Shown one piece after another: positions 1-10,539 of a stretch of 64,000 nt of DNA. The notes beneath the pieces are model-generated. The model saw only the letters and a program-made list of their open reading frames with translations, searched no databases and was not told the origin of the DNA. Positions within the stretch are counted from its first letter, which is position 1; every line of letters starts with the position of its first letter. A program made the translations under genes and the position numbers. Source of the DNA: Isoetes taiwanensis (lineage: Eukaryota > Streptophyta > Lycopodiopsida > Isoetales > Isoetaceae); assembly GCA_021234155.1 (NCBI GenBank), contig JAJEKV010000207.1, positions 1,118,001-1,182,000 on the forward strand, in the 5' to 3' direction.

Positions 1-1460
1 TAATTTGTAGCTCGCTGATTTCACCTGCTAAAGGACATTACATCAGTCAGTCTCTAAAAATGGATAAATATGGCAAGTACTTCACATAAATTATAGATCT
101 AATTAATCATGAATCCATGCAGCTTGGTAGTTTACATTCAAGTAAAGCCAACTGCCCTCTCATAATATGCTTCATAAGCTAGCCAATAGAGCTATTCGTA
201 AGCTAGCCAATCATGTAAGAAGAGCTCTCAAGAAAATAGATCGAAAGGGTAGAAACACAAAACCTTTTTGTAACTTAACTTTCATAGCCTTTATATTTAC
301 CATGTAGCTATATCTACTACACTAGCAATTATATCAAATTTGTGGCTTGCTTCAAGAGGCCTTAACATAAGGAAATTTAGTAGCCAAGAGCATGTGCCTT
401 TAAACCTGTGAGCAGTGTGGTTAATCTGCATAATGACTTATACTATAATTATCCCACAACTCAAAAGCCATTTCTTGTCCAAAGGAGCTTTGACGTGCAG
501 CCATAATCCATGACGTATTTATGAAAGGTGAAGTTCCAAGGACATCTCAATAAACACAATATTGTCAATCCATAATGCATTCCGTTGATTGGATCGACAA
601 TTCGAGGTCCACTTTTTCTGGACTCCATAAATCCACAAGAGAAGGCTCGATCACACATCTAAATGGCAAATAAAAATTTGTAGCAAGCAACAATAGGGAG
701 TATCCTTTCCATATGAGATACAACAGGCAATTGAGACATTTTAGAGAGATGAAAAGAGAGGCAGGCAAGATAGAGGTACTGTCTGAATTGGTTCCATCTA
801 GGGCTACATTATACAGAGCCCTGTAGCAGACGTCAGTAAGCATGATTCTCCCATGTTTGAAACAAGAAAGTATGATATAACAACATTCATAATATTTTGT
901 GTAATGTGCACAACACAATTTGTGATTTGTTCATCTAGGTCCCTGCCTTGGGCTTCAAGGCAGACAATGTATTTAAAAACAGCAATAAAAACACCAGGCC
1001 AGATCACATCTCTTTAGGCCGAACATAATAGGAGCAAGCTTTTGAAAAGCATCATTAGGTTTCACTGCCCAGAGAATGTGCATATGCGATAATATTAATT
1101 AGAAAGAGAACAAAAAAAGAGGTGGAAATGAAGGAAAGAAAAATATAGATAGATAAATTCTTGCACAAATCTACAACACGTACCTTACTTTGGAAATATA
1201 GGTGCAAGACCCTAAATCTTCAAAGACCAAAAAATGTTCTAGAATGGAATGGTAAGTTTCAATTCCAGTCTGGCTGTGCTAAAGCTCTCCTAAATTTTTT
1301 CACCAAGATTAATACACAAAACTCCTCAACATTGAGGATGATAGAAAGAGAGAAATTCCTGGTTTATAAGTTTTCACTTGATTAGTAGCCACTAAGCCAA
1401 ATGTGGCATGACAGATACCCAGGCTGCGCACACAAGGCCACATCTATCAACTGACATCAG
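1..1460. other. AT-rich region without a supported gene
   Basis: I see no recognisable coding sequence, RNA gene or transposon here. Short open frames on the minus strand at 461-1007 have no recognisable motif and overlap one another in different frames. The part next to 1460 probably includes the 3' untranslated region of the minus-strand F-box gene; this is inferred from position only. Confidence 0.5.
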
Positions 1461-2588
1461 TCACCATAATTTAAGAGACACACGTCCATCATAAAAGTAT
1501 TTATATAAAACGTCTCTGGTTCCTTCAGAAGACAACTCCGTTATTTTCCAGTTATCTTCGGCCATCTTCAAATTAATATATAACTTGCGGTTCACAACCT
1601 TCACATCCACACAACCATGCCAATCATGTGGAATAGCAAACTGATCCAATATCCACAAGCATAAGGAATGAAGTTCTATTTTAGACACTACAAGCTTGGC
1701 ACCATCTATGGAAATAATCTTTTCAACCAGCAGCAATTGCCCCTCAAATTCTGCCAGGCATGAGAATCCCCGCACGAATCTTGATCCAAAATACCAAGAA
1801 ACGGATTGGAGACCAAACCAAGGAAGATCAGCAAGTACTTGAAATGATCTATCAGTTCTAAAGTCACATGAAATCAGCGATAAGCCTCCCTGCGCAGAAA
1901 CAAATAATGCATAACAAAAATCTCCCTTAACAACTGGAGATAAGACAGCATATTCTTGTGCAGCATGTGGTAGACCCATGGCAAACCATTGGTCGTGGTT
2001 AGAATCAAAAAGAAAAGCTAGGCATTGGCCAAAATTGAAAGCAGTAAAGATAACTTTGAATGAACTACAGGAGAGATCCCTCTCATCCACCCAAAGGGCT
2101 ACATAGGTGTCTGCAACCAACCTGTTGAGAGTGTCTTCTAGGTCTTCAGATAGACCTTCACAAGGCAAAGGTTTCACAAGAGGCCTTTTCCAGACGTTGC
2201 AAGACACCACCATACTCCATCCCTCCGCCTCAAAGCGAACAAGTTGCAAATAGACGCAACAACCATTTACACTAGTCAAGCATTCATGAAGTACTAAAGT
2301 GATGGGTTTTGTCACAGAAGACCTATGTGTATACCTCCACAGACAATCAGCAGGAAAATCATACCAATTTCCATCCACCAATGCTTTTGTGCCGCTTGAT
2401 TGCCAACGACTACCAGCAGACCCGGCATACACGTTCACCAAAAGACACTGCTTTACCTGTTTTTTCATCTCCTCCATGGCCAAGATTTTCCAGTCCTTAG
2501 ACACTAGGTGCGCAATTCGCAGCTCCGGCAATTTTAACTTGGCAATCACGAGACCGACCACCTCATTCGGAAGCTCCATCTCCAACAA
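1461..2588 (-). CDS. F-box protein, single exon, 375 aa
   Basis: The frame is open for 375 codons without an intron. Residues about 4-45 form an N-terminal F-box: LPNEVVGLVIAKL, then LPELRIAHLVSKDWK, the usual LPxE start and a late basic/tryptophan part. F-box proteins bind SKP1 and act as substrate receptors of SCF ubiquitin ligases; that is family knowledge. The remaining ~330 residues are rich in W, F and aliphatic residues with regular beta-like segments, as in plant F-box proteins with a kelch or associated beta-propeller domain, but I cannot see clear kelch GG motifs, so substrate class is open. Length fits the plant family (350-450 aa). The first ATG (2586-2588) is followed by a second Met at codon 4, just before the F-box; either could start. 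No frameshift or internal stop is present, in contrast to nearly every other coding trace in the window. Confidence 0.85.
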   Translation of the reverse strand: MLEMELPNEVVGLVIAKLKLPELRIAHLVSKDWKILAMEEMKKQVKQCLLVNVYAGSAGSRWQSSGTKALVDGNWYDFPADCLWRYTHRSSVTKPITLVLHECLTSVNGCCVYLQLVRFEAEGWSMVVSCNVWKRPLVKPLPCEGLSEDLEDTLNRLVADTYVALWVDERDLSCSSFKVIFTAFNFGQCLAFLFDSNHDQWFAMGLPHAAQEYAVLSPVVKGDFCYALFVSAQGGLSLISCDFRTDRSFQVLADLPWFGLQSVSWYFGSRFVRGFSCLAEFEGQLLLVEKIISIDGAKLVVSKIELHSLCLWILDQFAIPHDWHGCVDVKVVNRKLYINLKMAEDNWKITELSSEGTRDVLYKYFYDGRVSLKLW

Positions 2589-2639
2589 TCTCTTCTGCGT
2601 CTTCCGTCCTAGAGAAACCTAAACCTTTATTGATAGTAG

Positions 2640-3635
2640 GGAAGAACTACTTTTCGTTGTTCTCAAAAAATGTTGGTTGAGATACGATCACACCTATTTT
2701 GGTTTATCACTTGGTCTTAGATGGTCGCTGACAAAAGGCAGATGCAAAACAAAAAGGGATTCGAAAGAAAAAGGGGCGCGATCATCTGAGAAAAGGGACG
2801 CGATCCGGCTGAAGGTTCAGGTAGAAGTTTATTCCACCTTCAGATTAAGGCTGAAGGGTCTTCGATTTGCACCTGGTATATTGCGGTGCTTCGATCGGCT
2901 CCCGAAATTGAGTTCGGGAGCCCGGTTCGCCCAAGGTTAACCTGTGAAATTCGCCTTAAGCCAACCTCGATTACCAGCTAACCTCGGCCATCGTTGATCG
3001 CATATACGCTGCGGCATTGAACTCCACCGTTCGCTTTTAAGCGAACCCGAACTACCTATGGCGCCAAACCGCGTAGGCTATCCTAATTGCGCAGTATCGC
3101 CCCGCACCCTCACGGCCCGCCTGGCTAACCCCAGTCGATCGCCAGGTCCCTGGCTCAAGTGTGTCACATATGCAGGGCGCCGCCGTCCGGTGACGCTCAC
3201 GGGCTCGCTGGCTTAACCCCGAAGCGCAAGTGTGGGCGGGTGGCAGGTCCACGCCAGCGCTTAGATCTAGGTGGTGGCCCACTGGTTCGGCTTTGGGCGA
3301 ACCTTCGGTGAGCGCGGGCGGTACCTGCCCGCACGGGTCACTTCCTGCCAGGGGCCACGTGCGGCGTGTCACGGTCCAAAATGGTTCAGACGGTCACTTC
3401 GGCAGGGGGGTGGCGTCAGTCCGCGGGTTTACGGTGACTCGGCAAAGATAGAAAGAAGGGTTCGCCTAATCGAACCCGGATCTTTTTGTTGTGTAAGGAT
3501 TCGCTGGGCGAATCCTTATGCGAGCCTAAGGGCTATTTATGGGCACCAAGACGTTGTATCCTTCTCATAAGCTTTGCGGAGGGCGCAGGTGCTTTGTGGA
3601 GGGCGCAGGCGCAGGTGCATAGGCTTTTATTTTTG
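2640..3635. other. GC-rich intergenic DNA with palindromic TTCGC/GCGAA motifs
   Basis: Upstream of the F-box gene the base composition turns GC-rich. The motif GGTTCGC...GCGAACC recurs in both orientations, for example near 2925, 3031-3047 and 3460-3515. Open frames here overlap on both strands and show no domain, as expected for GC-rich DNA. A similar motif-rich block lies at 11035-11600, on the far side of the MULE-like genes. The block may be an end region of that element, but I could not align long terminal repeats by eye. Confidence 0.4.
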
Positions 3636-3895
3636 ATCGTAGGCTATTTTTTTTACCATAGGCCTTTTCTTTACCATAGGTATTTACCATATGCTATTTT
3701 TAACCATAGGTTATTTTTTACCATACGCTAATATTTTTTTTACCATAGGTTATTTTTACCATAGTCCTTTACCATAGGCATTTACCCTAGGCTATTTTTA
3801 CCATAGGCATTTACCATAGGTTATTTTTTACCATAGGCCCTTTTTTACCATAGGCTTTTTTTTAATACAGGGATTTACCATAGGTAAATTTTAAT
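3636..3895. repeat. Minisatellite of TTTACCATAGG units
   Basis: About a dozen or more copies of TTACCATAGG separated by T-rich or CTATTTTT spacers give an irregular tandem repeat of roughly 12-20 bp. It lies about 120 bp upstream of the first ATG of the MULE transposase remnant. Spacer length varies, which suggests slippage. No coding content. Confidence 0.8.
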
Positions 3896-4013
3896 GGTAT
3901 TTCTTCAATCAAGGCTCCGTTGTTTCTTCAATTGAATTATAGATTATGTTTTGTGCAGTAGCAGGTTCGTGTTGTGATAGTCTATATTTGTCTTCCAAGT
4001 AGAGTGTCCGAGA

Positions 4014-7000
4014 ATGGCAGAGGTAGACACAAGGCGACTTCGATGAGTCGATTTGGATGAAAATGATAGTGATTATGACCTTCATGACACCGAGGATGAC
4101 ACAATGTCAGAGGAGGAAACCGGGGATGATACGGACGATGGGTGGAACTCGCCTGGCCTATCCACTTCACAACTTACTCCCACCCAAGATCCCGAAGAAC
4201 TTGTTCACGAATTGGCCGGTCTCTACCCGGACCCAGTACAATGGCTTCGTGGTGCACCTCAGGTTGGTGGTTACGCATTCAACGAGTGTGTGTATGGGTT
4301 GATGAGGTTGTGCCTACAGCAACACTATGCTCCCCATCCGTCCGAAATAAGTGCTGCCGATCCCCGCCTACCCCCGGTCCCGCCTACCCCCGTCGAGAAC
4401 CATGTTCGGCTGATGCACCGATGGGCTGCATATTGTCGAGAACTGCGGTTGACGATGAGTCCGGTGAATCCGAGAGGTTGGTTGTACCGCGTGGCAGAAT
4501 CGGGCCTCACAAGTTAGTCCCTTACATTGGAATTACGAGGCGTTTAGTTGCTAGGGGTCACCCGAAAGTGGAAGCACCCATCGGCTCCCCCACTGCCACT
4601 TTTCAAAAGATTTCAGAGGATTGGGAAGTCGGCCTACGGCGGCATGGCGTCCCGCAAGAATACGTAATGGCGTGCATGGAAGTGGGCACGTGCAGAGGTG
4701 GCCGCACCATGAAGGACAGTGACTTCAACCATCGTGGAAGAGACCACCATGGACTGACCCTAGAGCAAAAGGGTGATTGAGCTACAAACTACTCATCGCG
4801 GTCCGATTTGGTCCATGGGCATCACCCCGTGAGGCTGCGACCAGGTGAGGTTGTGGACGACTATGCATGCCACCGATGGAGACAACCACGAAGGAGGGGC
4901 ACCCCGGGGGATAGGCAAATCAGACGGTCGCACCGCAGAGGATGCTTGTTTCGTTTGCGGACAGTGAAAGTAGATGGAAATGGTGCTGCATCGAGCGGTG
5001 CACGAATATACGTGCTTACAGAACACACTGGCCATGACCCTTTCACAAATGCAGAGGATTGGTCCATGCCTGTACATCCTGGATTGCTTGCGGCTGCCGC
5101 ACAAGAGCTTAGAAGTATTGGAATGACACGTGCTGCGTGGGACATCGCAAGAGCACGGGGACCGCAAATACGTATGACTGTAAGCCCAGTTGAGCGAGTC
5201 ATATACCGATTCACGATGTCGCAGGAGGATGTGTGGCAACTGGCATACCGGCAGAGAATACTCGGTAAGATCCCTAAAAAATTGAGATCCCATGAGGCAG
5301 TGATGTTGTCGTAGACTACATAATGTGATGTTGTCCATAATTTTGTTCAATGATGTTGTCCATACTTTTGTTTCAATAAGAGCACAATCGAAAATATTTT
5401 GTCATTCAATCTCACCACATTACACCTCGTAGGCGGCAGTTTGGGTACGGACTGGGAAAGCCTCGAGAGCGGGATTGACGATTGGAAAGCCTCCGGGAAG
5501 GTGATTTTTCACCAGCCCTGGAATCCTAATGCTCCAGACCCGTTGGACCGGCCATGGATCCTAGTCATCCAAGATGACAGGATGTTGGAGGCTGCTGTAA
5601 GATGGAGCGCCGGCGGTGGTTGGGCCATGGATTCAACCTTCTGTACAAATCTGTGGAAGTTTCCGTTGTAATGCGAGCCATTGTACCGATTAGGGGTGTG
5701 GGGTTCCCGGTCTTTTACATGCTCTGCGGTAGAGGTCGACGAGGGGCACCGGCGACATGCTCGAAGATAGCACTACGTCTTGTGTTTTGAGCGGATGGGC
5801 ACAATCGGGCCTAGGTCAATCACCATTGACATGGGCCGGGTGTGAGAGGCGGGCTATCATGGAGGTCGTGTTAGAAGACCCACATTGTTGGGCGGACGGT
5901 GAGCGTGTATGATGGCGTGCATTGATTGTATCGCTTGATGGAAAGCGACACTCATGGTTTTTCCAAGCAAAGTTGCGGGCAATGTTCTTGCATGTTGGTT
6001 CCATGCTTAAACGCGTCGCGTGGCAAAAATACCCTCCACGCCACGCTGGCCGGGAGGTCTTTGAAGAGAGCGTGGCTCGCGGGCCGCCGGGTTGATGACG
6101 AAACCGAATCCCCACGCGTACCACCCGCCGGTTGGCACAATTTCAGCTTCTACGGAGAAAACCACATCATACAAGGGTGAGTGCACAACGACGTTTAGCT
6201 CATACATGTAGACGCAGGGGCAAACATCCTGACCCTGGGCGATGTAGGTACTTGAATCACAATTGGCTGAATGGGGCAACGTAGGATGGTAAATGGCAAC
6301 GACACAAACGGATGTTCAACCATGCGGATGTCGATCACGACAAACTACGATGGAAAGCGCCTTTGGAAAGTTCTCAAGACCCAAACCCGCAGGTGCAAGG
6401 TCAATATAAGGATGTACACGCTAGTGTCCCATCTCATAGGCTTTCGGACGGGACCTTGCCATTTGGATGCACAATCTTGACTTTCGGTCGCGAAGAAAGA
6501 TGGAGTCTTGGTAAGTCATTTTGGGTCCTACTCTTTCATTATTTTACATTGCCACGTCCTATCGCCGACCCTCACCGATGTTTTTCTATGTAGCCGAAGT
6601 TTGGGCGTTATAGTACACGTTCATATCCGAAGAGACATGCGGGTGCTCTTCGCTTATCCGATCCTTGCACGATAACCCTAACGCCATTCGGGCCTCAAGA
6701 AGATACTACCGGCGTCGGGTTATCTATGGCAAGCCACCAACGAGAGGGTTTGAGATACACTTCGGCACATGAGAATGCGATATTGTGATTGTCTATGCCC
6801 CATCTGCCGTGGTGCAAACATCTCATAGCGGAGACTACTTCCTTAGCGGCAGACCACCCCGCATTGTTCAATCAGCTATATCCCAACCGACAATTCATTC
6901 CGCCCTTGCCTCCAAGACCGCCAAGCACCCCGCGTAACGACGCGTCCATGTGCTAATCCCATTGCTACAACGATTGGGATCGTTGCTCATGGCGAACACC

Positions 7001-7264
7001 AATCGGTCGCGAGCCACCATGCAAAATCGCGATGCTCTTGACCCGCCAGAGGTGCGTGACATAATTTCCAAGGTTAGCGGCAGCGGCGGCCGCTTGTTCA
7101 CGTCTACCATGGCGGTAACGACGGCGCAACAGCGAGAACATGCCCGCAGTGGAGTCCACAGATGGCGCGCAAAAGGGCCACCGTAGCGAGGACCAACCGC
7201 CCGCGACCCGGCGCCGCGGACGAGGGGCCCACCGAAGGCGATGGGGCACAACCCAAGATTTAAG
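4014..7264 (+). pseudogene. MuDR-type MULE transposase remnant
   Basis: A decayed Mutator-like transposase read across several frames. The likely ATG is 4014; codon 11 is TGA (4044), where CGA would fit, followed by an acidic N-terminus (DSDYDLHDTEDD). 4808-5314 keeps a long stretch typical of the pre-catalytic region. 5399-5671 holds GKVIFHQPWNPN, PWILVIQDD and GGGWAMDSTF, the first catalytic Asp region of the MULE DDE domain. After a frameshift come GVGFPVFYMLC, then ITIDM (second Asp region), then ERRAIMEVVLEDPHCWAD. A likely intron lies at 6511-6593 (GTAAGT...TGTAG). Near 6780-6835 a CDC and CKHL pattern matches a SWIM zinc finger. The tail is basic (RRRGRGAHRRR). At least three frameshifts and several stops make it non-functional. 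Such transposases cut and paste DNA in the nucleus. Confidence 0.75.
6511..6593 (+). other. Probable 83-bp intron in the MULE transposase remnant
   Basis: The segment starts with GTAAGT after a coding-like stretch and ends in a T-rich tract and CTATGTAG. Length is normal for a small plant intron. Coding-like sequence resumes directly after 6593. Boundaries are from sequence pattern only. Confidence 0.55.
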
Positions 7265-7499
7265 TATTGTACAAGTGATACGTTATAATTTTGGGGTGGA
7301 CATTTGTAAGTTTCTAAACCATTTAACCATTTAAGCAACCTTTACGTTATAAGAAGCTCAATTACCACTCAACGGTGACCACCGAGCCTTTGTCACATTA
7401 CCAAGTACACCCTACAATAAAGCAGCCCGACTACTACGGGCCACTCATTCCTAAATCGCTGCGCACATCTTGCTTGCCGCGTGTACCAGCCCCCGCTAA

Positions 7500-9999
7500 T
7501 TGGCACAATTGCGCCCGGCCTCTCCTCGCCACATCGATCGCACGAAGCCGCCGTGATGGTGAAGCCAATATACATGCCGCAGGGTGTTGTTATCGACCAG
7601 AAGCGGGCCAAAGATCGGGTCATACGTCGCCCCCTCCCCGGGATGTACCCACTGGTGCCCCAATCGCTCAAAGAGCCAAGCCGCTTATTTGCACAAAGAC
7701 ACCGCAGTGAGATCCGCGACAATGGAGCATATACGCGCATGAGGCAAGCACAAGAAACACTCACGAGCGAAGCGCGGGGAGGTTGAGACGAACTCCTGAG
7801 ACTCCTGGGCGTGTGGGCAGGTTGTCGAAGTACCGCCACCCCACATGATCGTCGTCTCCAAGGCCCAGGCGGCGGCGCAGGTCCGCGTCTCGTATGAGGG
7901 TAAGGAGCATCCAATGGCCACTGCACGGCAAGGATGTAATGATTTTAACAATGCTATGTGCACCAATTGAAACTAAAGCAAAGAACTGCGTACTTACTTT
8001 GTGACGATGGGCCATAGGACCAGACGGAGTGTGTACCACAATCAGGATGCTCAGCAGGAAGAAAGTGGGAGACGCACTCCTCAGGAGACACGTTGTATGT
8101 CTCATTTGGGCGTAGTCGTGTAGACAGACAGGGTCCACCATTAACAACTCGCGACGCTCCGCTTCGGGTAGCATGTGTCGCAAGGCACTACATACATGGA
8201 ACTCCAGTGGTTAGATGTCGATAGCAATACATACAAACTAAAACGGACACGTACCTCATCAGCACTCGAATGTGTCCCTCCTCCCACTGTCCATCGGGTG
8301 TGCAAGCCTCGATGAGGTCAACAGTGAGTTGTACGCCGCATGCTGGCCCGGCGCCCTCCTGCAGCACCCAGGTGGCCACGCCCTGCTCCGACGCCCTGCT
8401 CGCGACCGCGGCGAGATGCTCGGTGGTCTGCTGGCCGTAGAAGTGGGTGAACACCCTAACCTCCTCCCAGAAGAGGGACTGAAGCTGCAACCTCGAATGG
8501 GTATACACACCAGGTAGCTCCAGATGGTGTGCCTGTCGAACTCTCCAAGGTGGTACATGAAGAAACCGCGTGCTCGGTCTCTCATCCATGCCTCAGTTCC
8601 CTCGACATTGCGGTCGGGCGGAAATGGCGAGGTCAAAGTGTGTGCCATACCCGTGCCTGCCATTGCGGTCCTCACTATGTCGTCGAAGACCTGGCGGCCC
8701 CTAGGCGGGTCAGCACTGTCACCGCGCAAGCGCCCTATGGAAGGAGGGGTGGCCATATACAGATCAGCCGGCAACGGACGTGTCCCATGAGAGGAGCCTG
8801 CGTCTGACCTAGCCCCTACCTCTGACTGGAACTCGTCCATGTCGGCATGCAATTCCCTCTCCTCCCGGGCGAATGAGGGATCAGTAGGAGTGTGGACGCT
8901 GCCAGCTACCAAAATCGGTGGCGAAGATGGACCCTCTTCGTAACCTGGCTGAGACTCCCGTATCCTGAGGAGCTCAGCTAGCAGCTCCTGCTCTGTGGGC
9001 AAATGACCACCCATCCTCTGTGCAATGGCCCAGTCATTGAGAAGGGCATGTGCGGTCCAGTCCTCCTCCCGGACGCCACCGTGGGCATCGCCGCTCTAAT
9101 GCAACCTTCATAAAAGGGCTGCATCCTCTCAAGGCCCCCCACTTTGTCTTTGTAGGCCTGGTCTCGTGGAACATGGCGCCAGGGCCCTCAGGGAAAGGCA
9201 TCCAAGGCGGCCTGGGGGTTAGGGACACGCCAGTAGGCGCATTGTTGTTGCGCCTTGCCTCCTCGCTTCTCGGTAATCCGCAGCTGACCTCCAACATACG
9301 TAGCGGCTTTGGGGGATCTTTCTACGTTTAGCTGCCCTCCCTCCTTCGGACACCACTCTATCTCGCAATTGGCGGTCGCGCGGATCGTGGCCCGGAATGT
9401 TCGTGCTGGGCCACCATAGATCCGGGTGGTGGCTCGGTGGTGGCCCCATGTTCGAATCACGCGTCGGACGGAAATCCCGGTCACGGCGTATCTGTCGACA
9501 TAGTGAGTGCACCCAGGTGCTGTGCAAATCCACCGCTGTGCAACTGTTGGGGCCCGGCCGCTCTCAACCGACGTGACCCTGCGGACGAGGCACCAAATGC
9601 CATGGTATTCCCTGCCACAAAACAAATACGGTTAACAAGCACACAAAACAAACCTAGCGGGTTAAGACAATGTCAGTTAGGGTACCATTCTACAATGCTA
9701 CCGATGCGTCCGAGAAGACCGGCGCCGCTCTGTAGGCCAAACGGCAGGGGACGCTCCTCCATGCCAACTGGTGAAACTGCATCTGAATAAGACATGGGTG
9801 CCGACGGTCTCGAATAGATATCTGAGGTACAGGTGAACATGAACACAAGCCTTAGTACAAACCTATAGATGCATTGGGGTCTTGACAAAACACAAATAGA
9901 ACAAATAGCATTTATATCCAAATCCAAATTAATATGCTTTATTACTTCCATACTAGTTGTCATGTCAACCTCTCTTTCATACCTCCCTTTCTTTGTCAC
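7500..9999 (-). pseudogene. MULE-associated gene with C-terminal Ulp1/C48-like peptidase, decayed
   Basis: This minus-strand, multi-exon remnant converges on the transposase. Three small introns fit GT-AG rules: 9612-9685, 8188-8254 and 7921-7997. The N-terminal part has a CTAPGC...H zinc-finger-like patch near 9520 and no family I recognise. The middle (9014-8260) is acidic and then alpha-helical. The C-terminal part shows a Ulp1 pattern: WPIVTNGHWMLLTLI around the splice at 7998/7920 (His at 7914-7916), YFDNLPT at 7812-7832, and SHCGVFVQ at 7690-7713 (catalytic-type Cys). Ulp1/C48 peptidases process SUMO; MULEs carrying such a domain are known (the Kaonashi group). Frame changes are needed near 8500, 8070, 7760 and 7660, so the copy is broken. 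The assignment rests on three motifs in correct order. Confidence 0.55.
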
Positions 10000-10084
10000 C
10001 TTTTTCCTTTTAATTTTAATTGACTCCGGTGGACGTTAAAATTTTTATCTTTTTTTATTCTCCCTTAATGTGTGGTTTGCAACT

Positions 10085-10129
10085 AACCCTAACCCTAACC
10101 CTAACCCTACATCCACTTTATAAGTGGAT
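10085..10129 (+). promoter_or_regulatory. AACCCT run (telo-box-like) followed by TATA-containing palindrome
   Basis: Four exact AACCCT units at 10085-10108 are followed at 10111-10129 by ATCCACTTTATAAGTGGAT, with 8-bp perfect arms. AAACCCTAA-type telo-boxes are known promoter elements of plant translation and ribosomal genes, and TTTATAAG could serve as a TATA box about 80 bp before the ATG at 10198. The promoter role is inferred. Confidence 0.35.
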
Positions 10130-10150
10130 CCCTCAGTAGCGATTGTCTCG

Positions 10151-10173
10151 CCTCCTCCTCCTCCTCCTCCTCC
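10151..10173. repeat. (CCT)n microsatellite
   Basis: About seven uninterrupted CCT triplets lie between the TATA-like palindrome and the proline-rich frame. Further CCT runs inside that frame encode proline. Confidence 0.9.
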
Positions 10174-10197
10174 AATCTTCTTGCCCATCTTGTTATA

Positions 10198-10539
10198 ATG
10201 GTCCGGCAGTTAAAGACCACCTTCGCGCGATATGTCCCTTCTAGCAGTAATCCTCCTCCTCCTCTTCCTCCAAGGTACATCTCCAGCAATCCCCCTCCTC
10301 CTCCTCCTCCTCCAAGGGACAGCAATCCCCCTGCTTCTCCCGCTCCTTTCACCATCGTCGCAAGGATGAGTGAAAGGGAGCTTCTGATTGCTTTAACGTC
10401 TGGCGTTCCCTGCAGGGAACGACTGGTAGAATGGCTCACCGAGCCAAATAAAGATGAAACGATGTTGGATGTGCAGATAATGATGCAAGTGGTTGCATCA
10501 AATTGTCACGTCCTCAGGATGGACAAAAACAATGTATAA
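10198..10539 (+). CDS. Small proline-rich ORF, 113 aa, status uncertain
   Basis: The frame starts with ATG and encodes a basic N-terminus (MVRQLKTTFARYV), two proline runs (residues about 19-25 and 32-39), and a C-terminal part without low complexity (MSERELLIALTSGV, then an acidic helix-like segment). It has no match to a family I know. Support for a real gene: a telo-box-like run, a TATA-like site and a pyrimidine-rich leader directly upstream, and a C-terminal half of ordinary composition. Against it: short length, microsatellite origin of the proline runs, and a position just outside a decayed transposon. It may also be a leftover exon of that transposon. Confidence 0.3.
   Translation: MVRQLKTTFARYVPSSSNPPPPLPPRYISSNPPPPPPPPRDSNPPASPAPFTIVARMSERELLIALTSGVPCRERLVEWLTEPNKDETMLDVQIMMQVVASNCHVLRMDKNNV

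Noticed and set aside
3052-3570. Overlapping open frames in GC-rich DNA
   Set aside because: Frames are open on both strands at once, without domains, as expected where stop codons are rare.
10085-10108. Telomere or chromosome end
   Set aside because: Only four hexamers, internal to the window with ordinary sequence on both sides.
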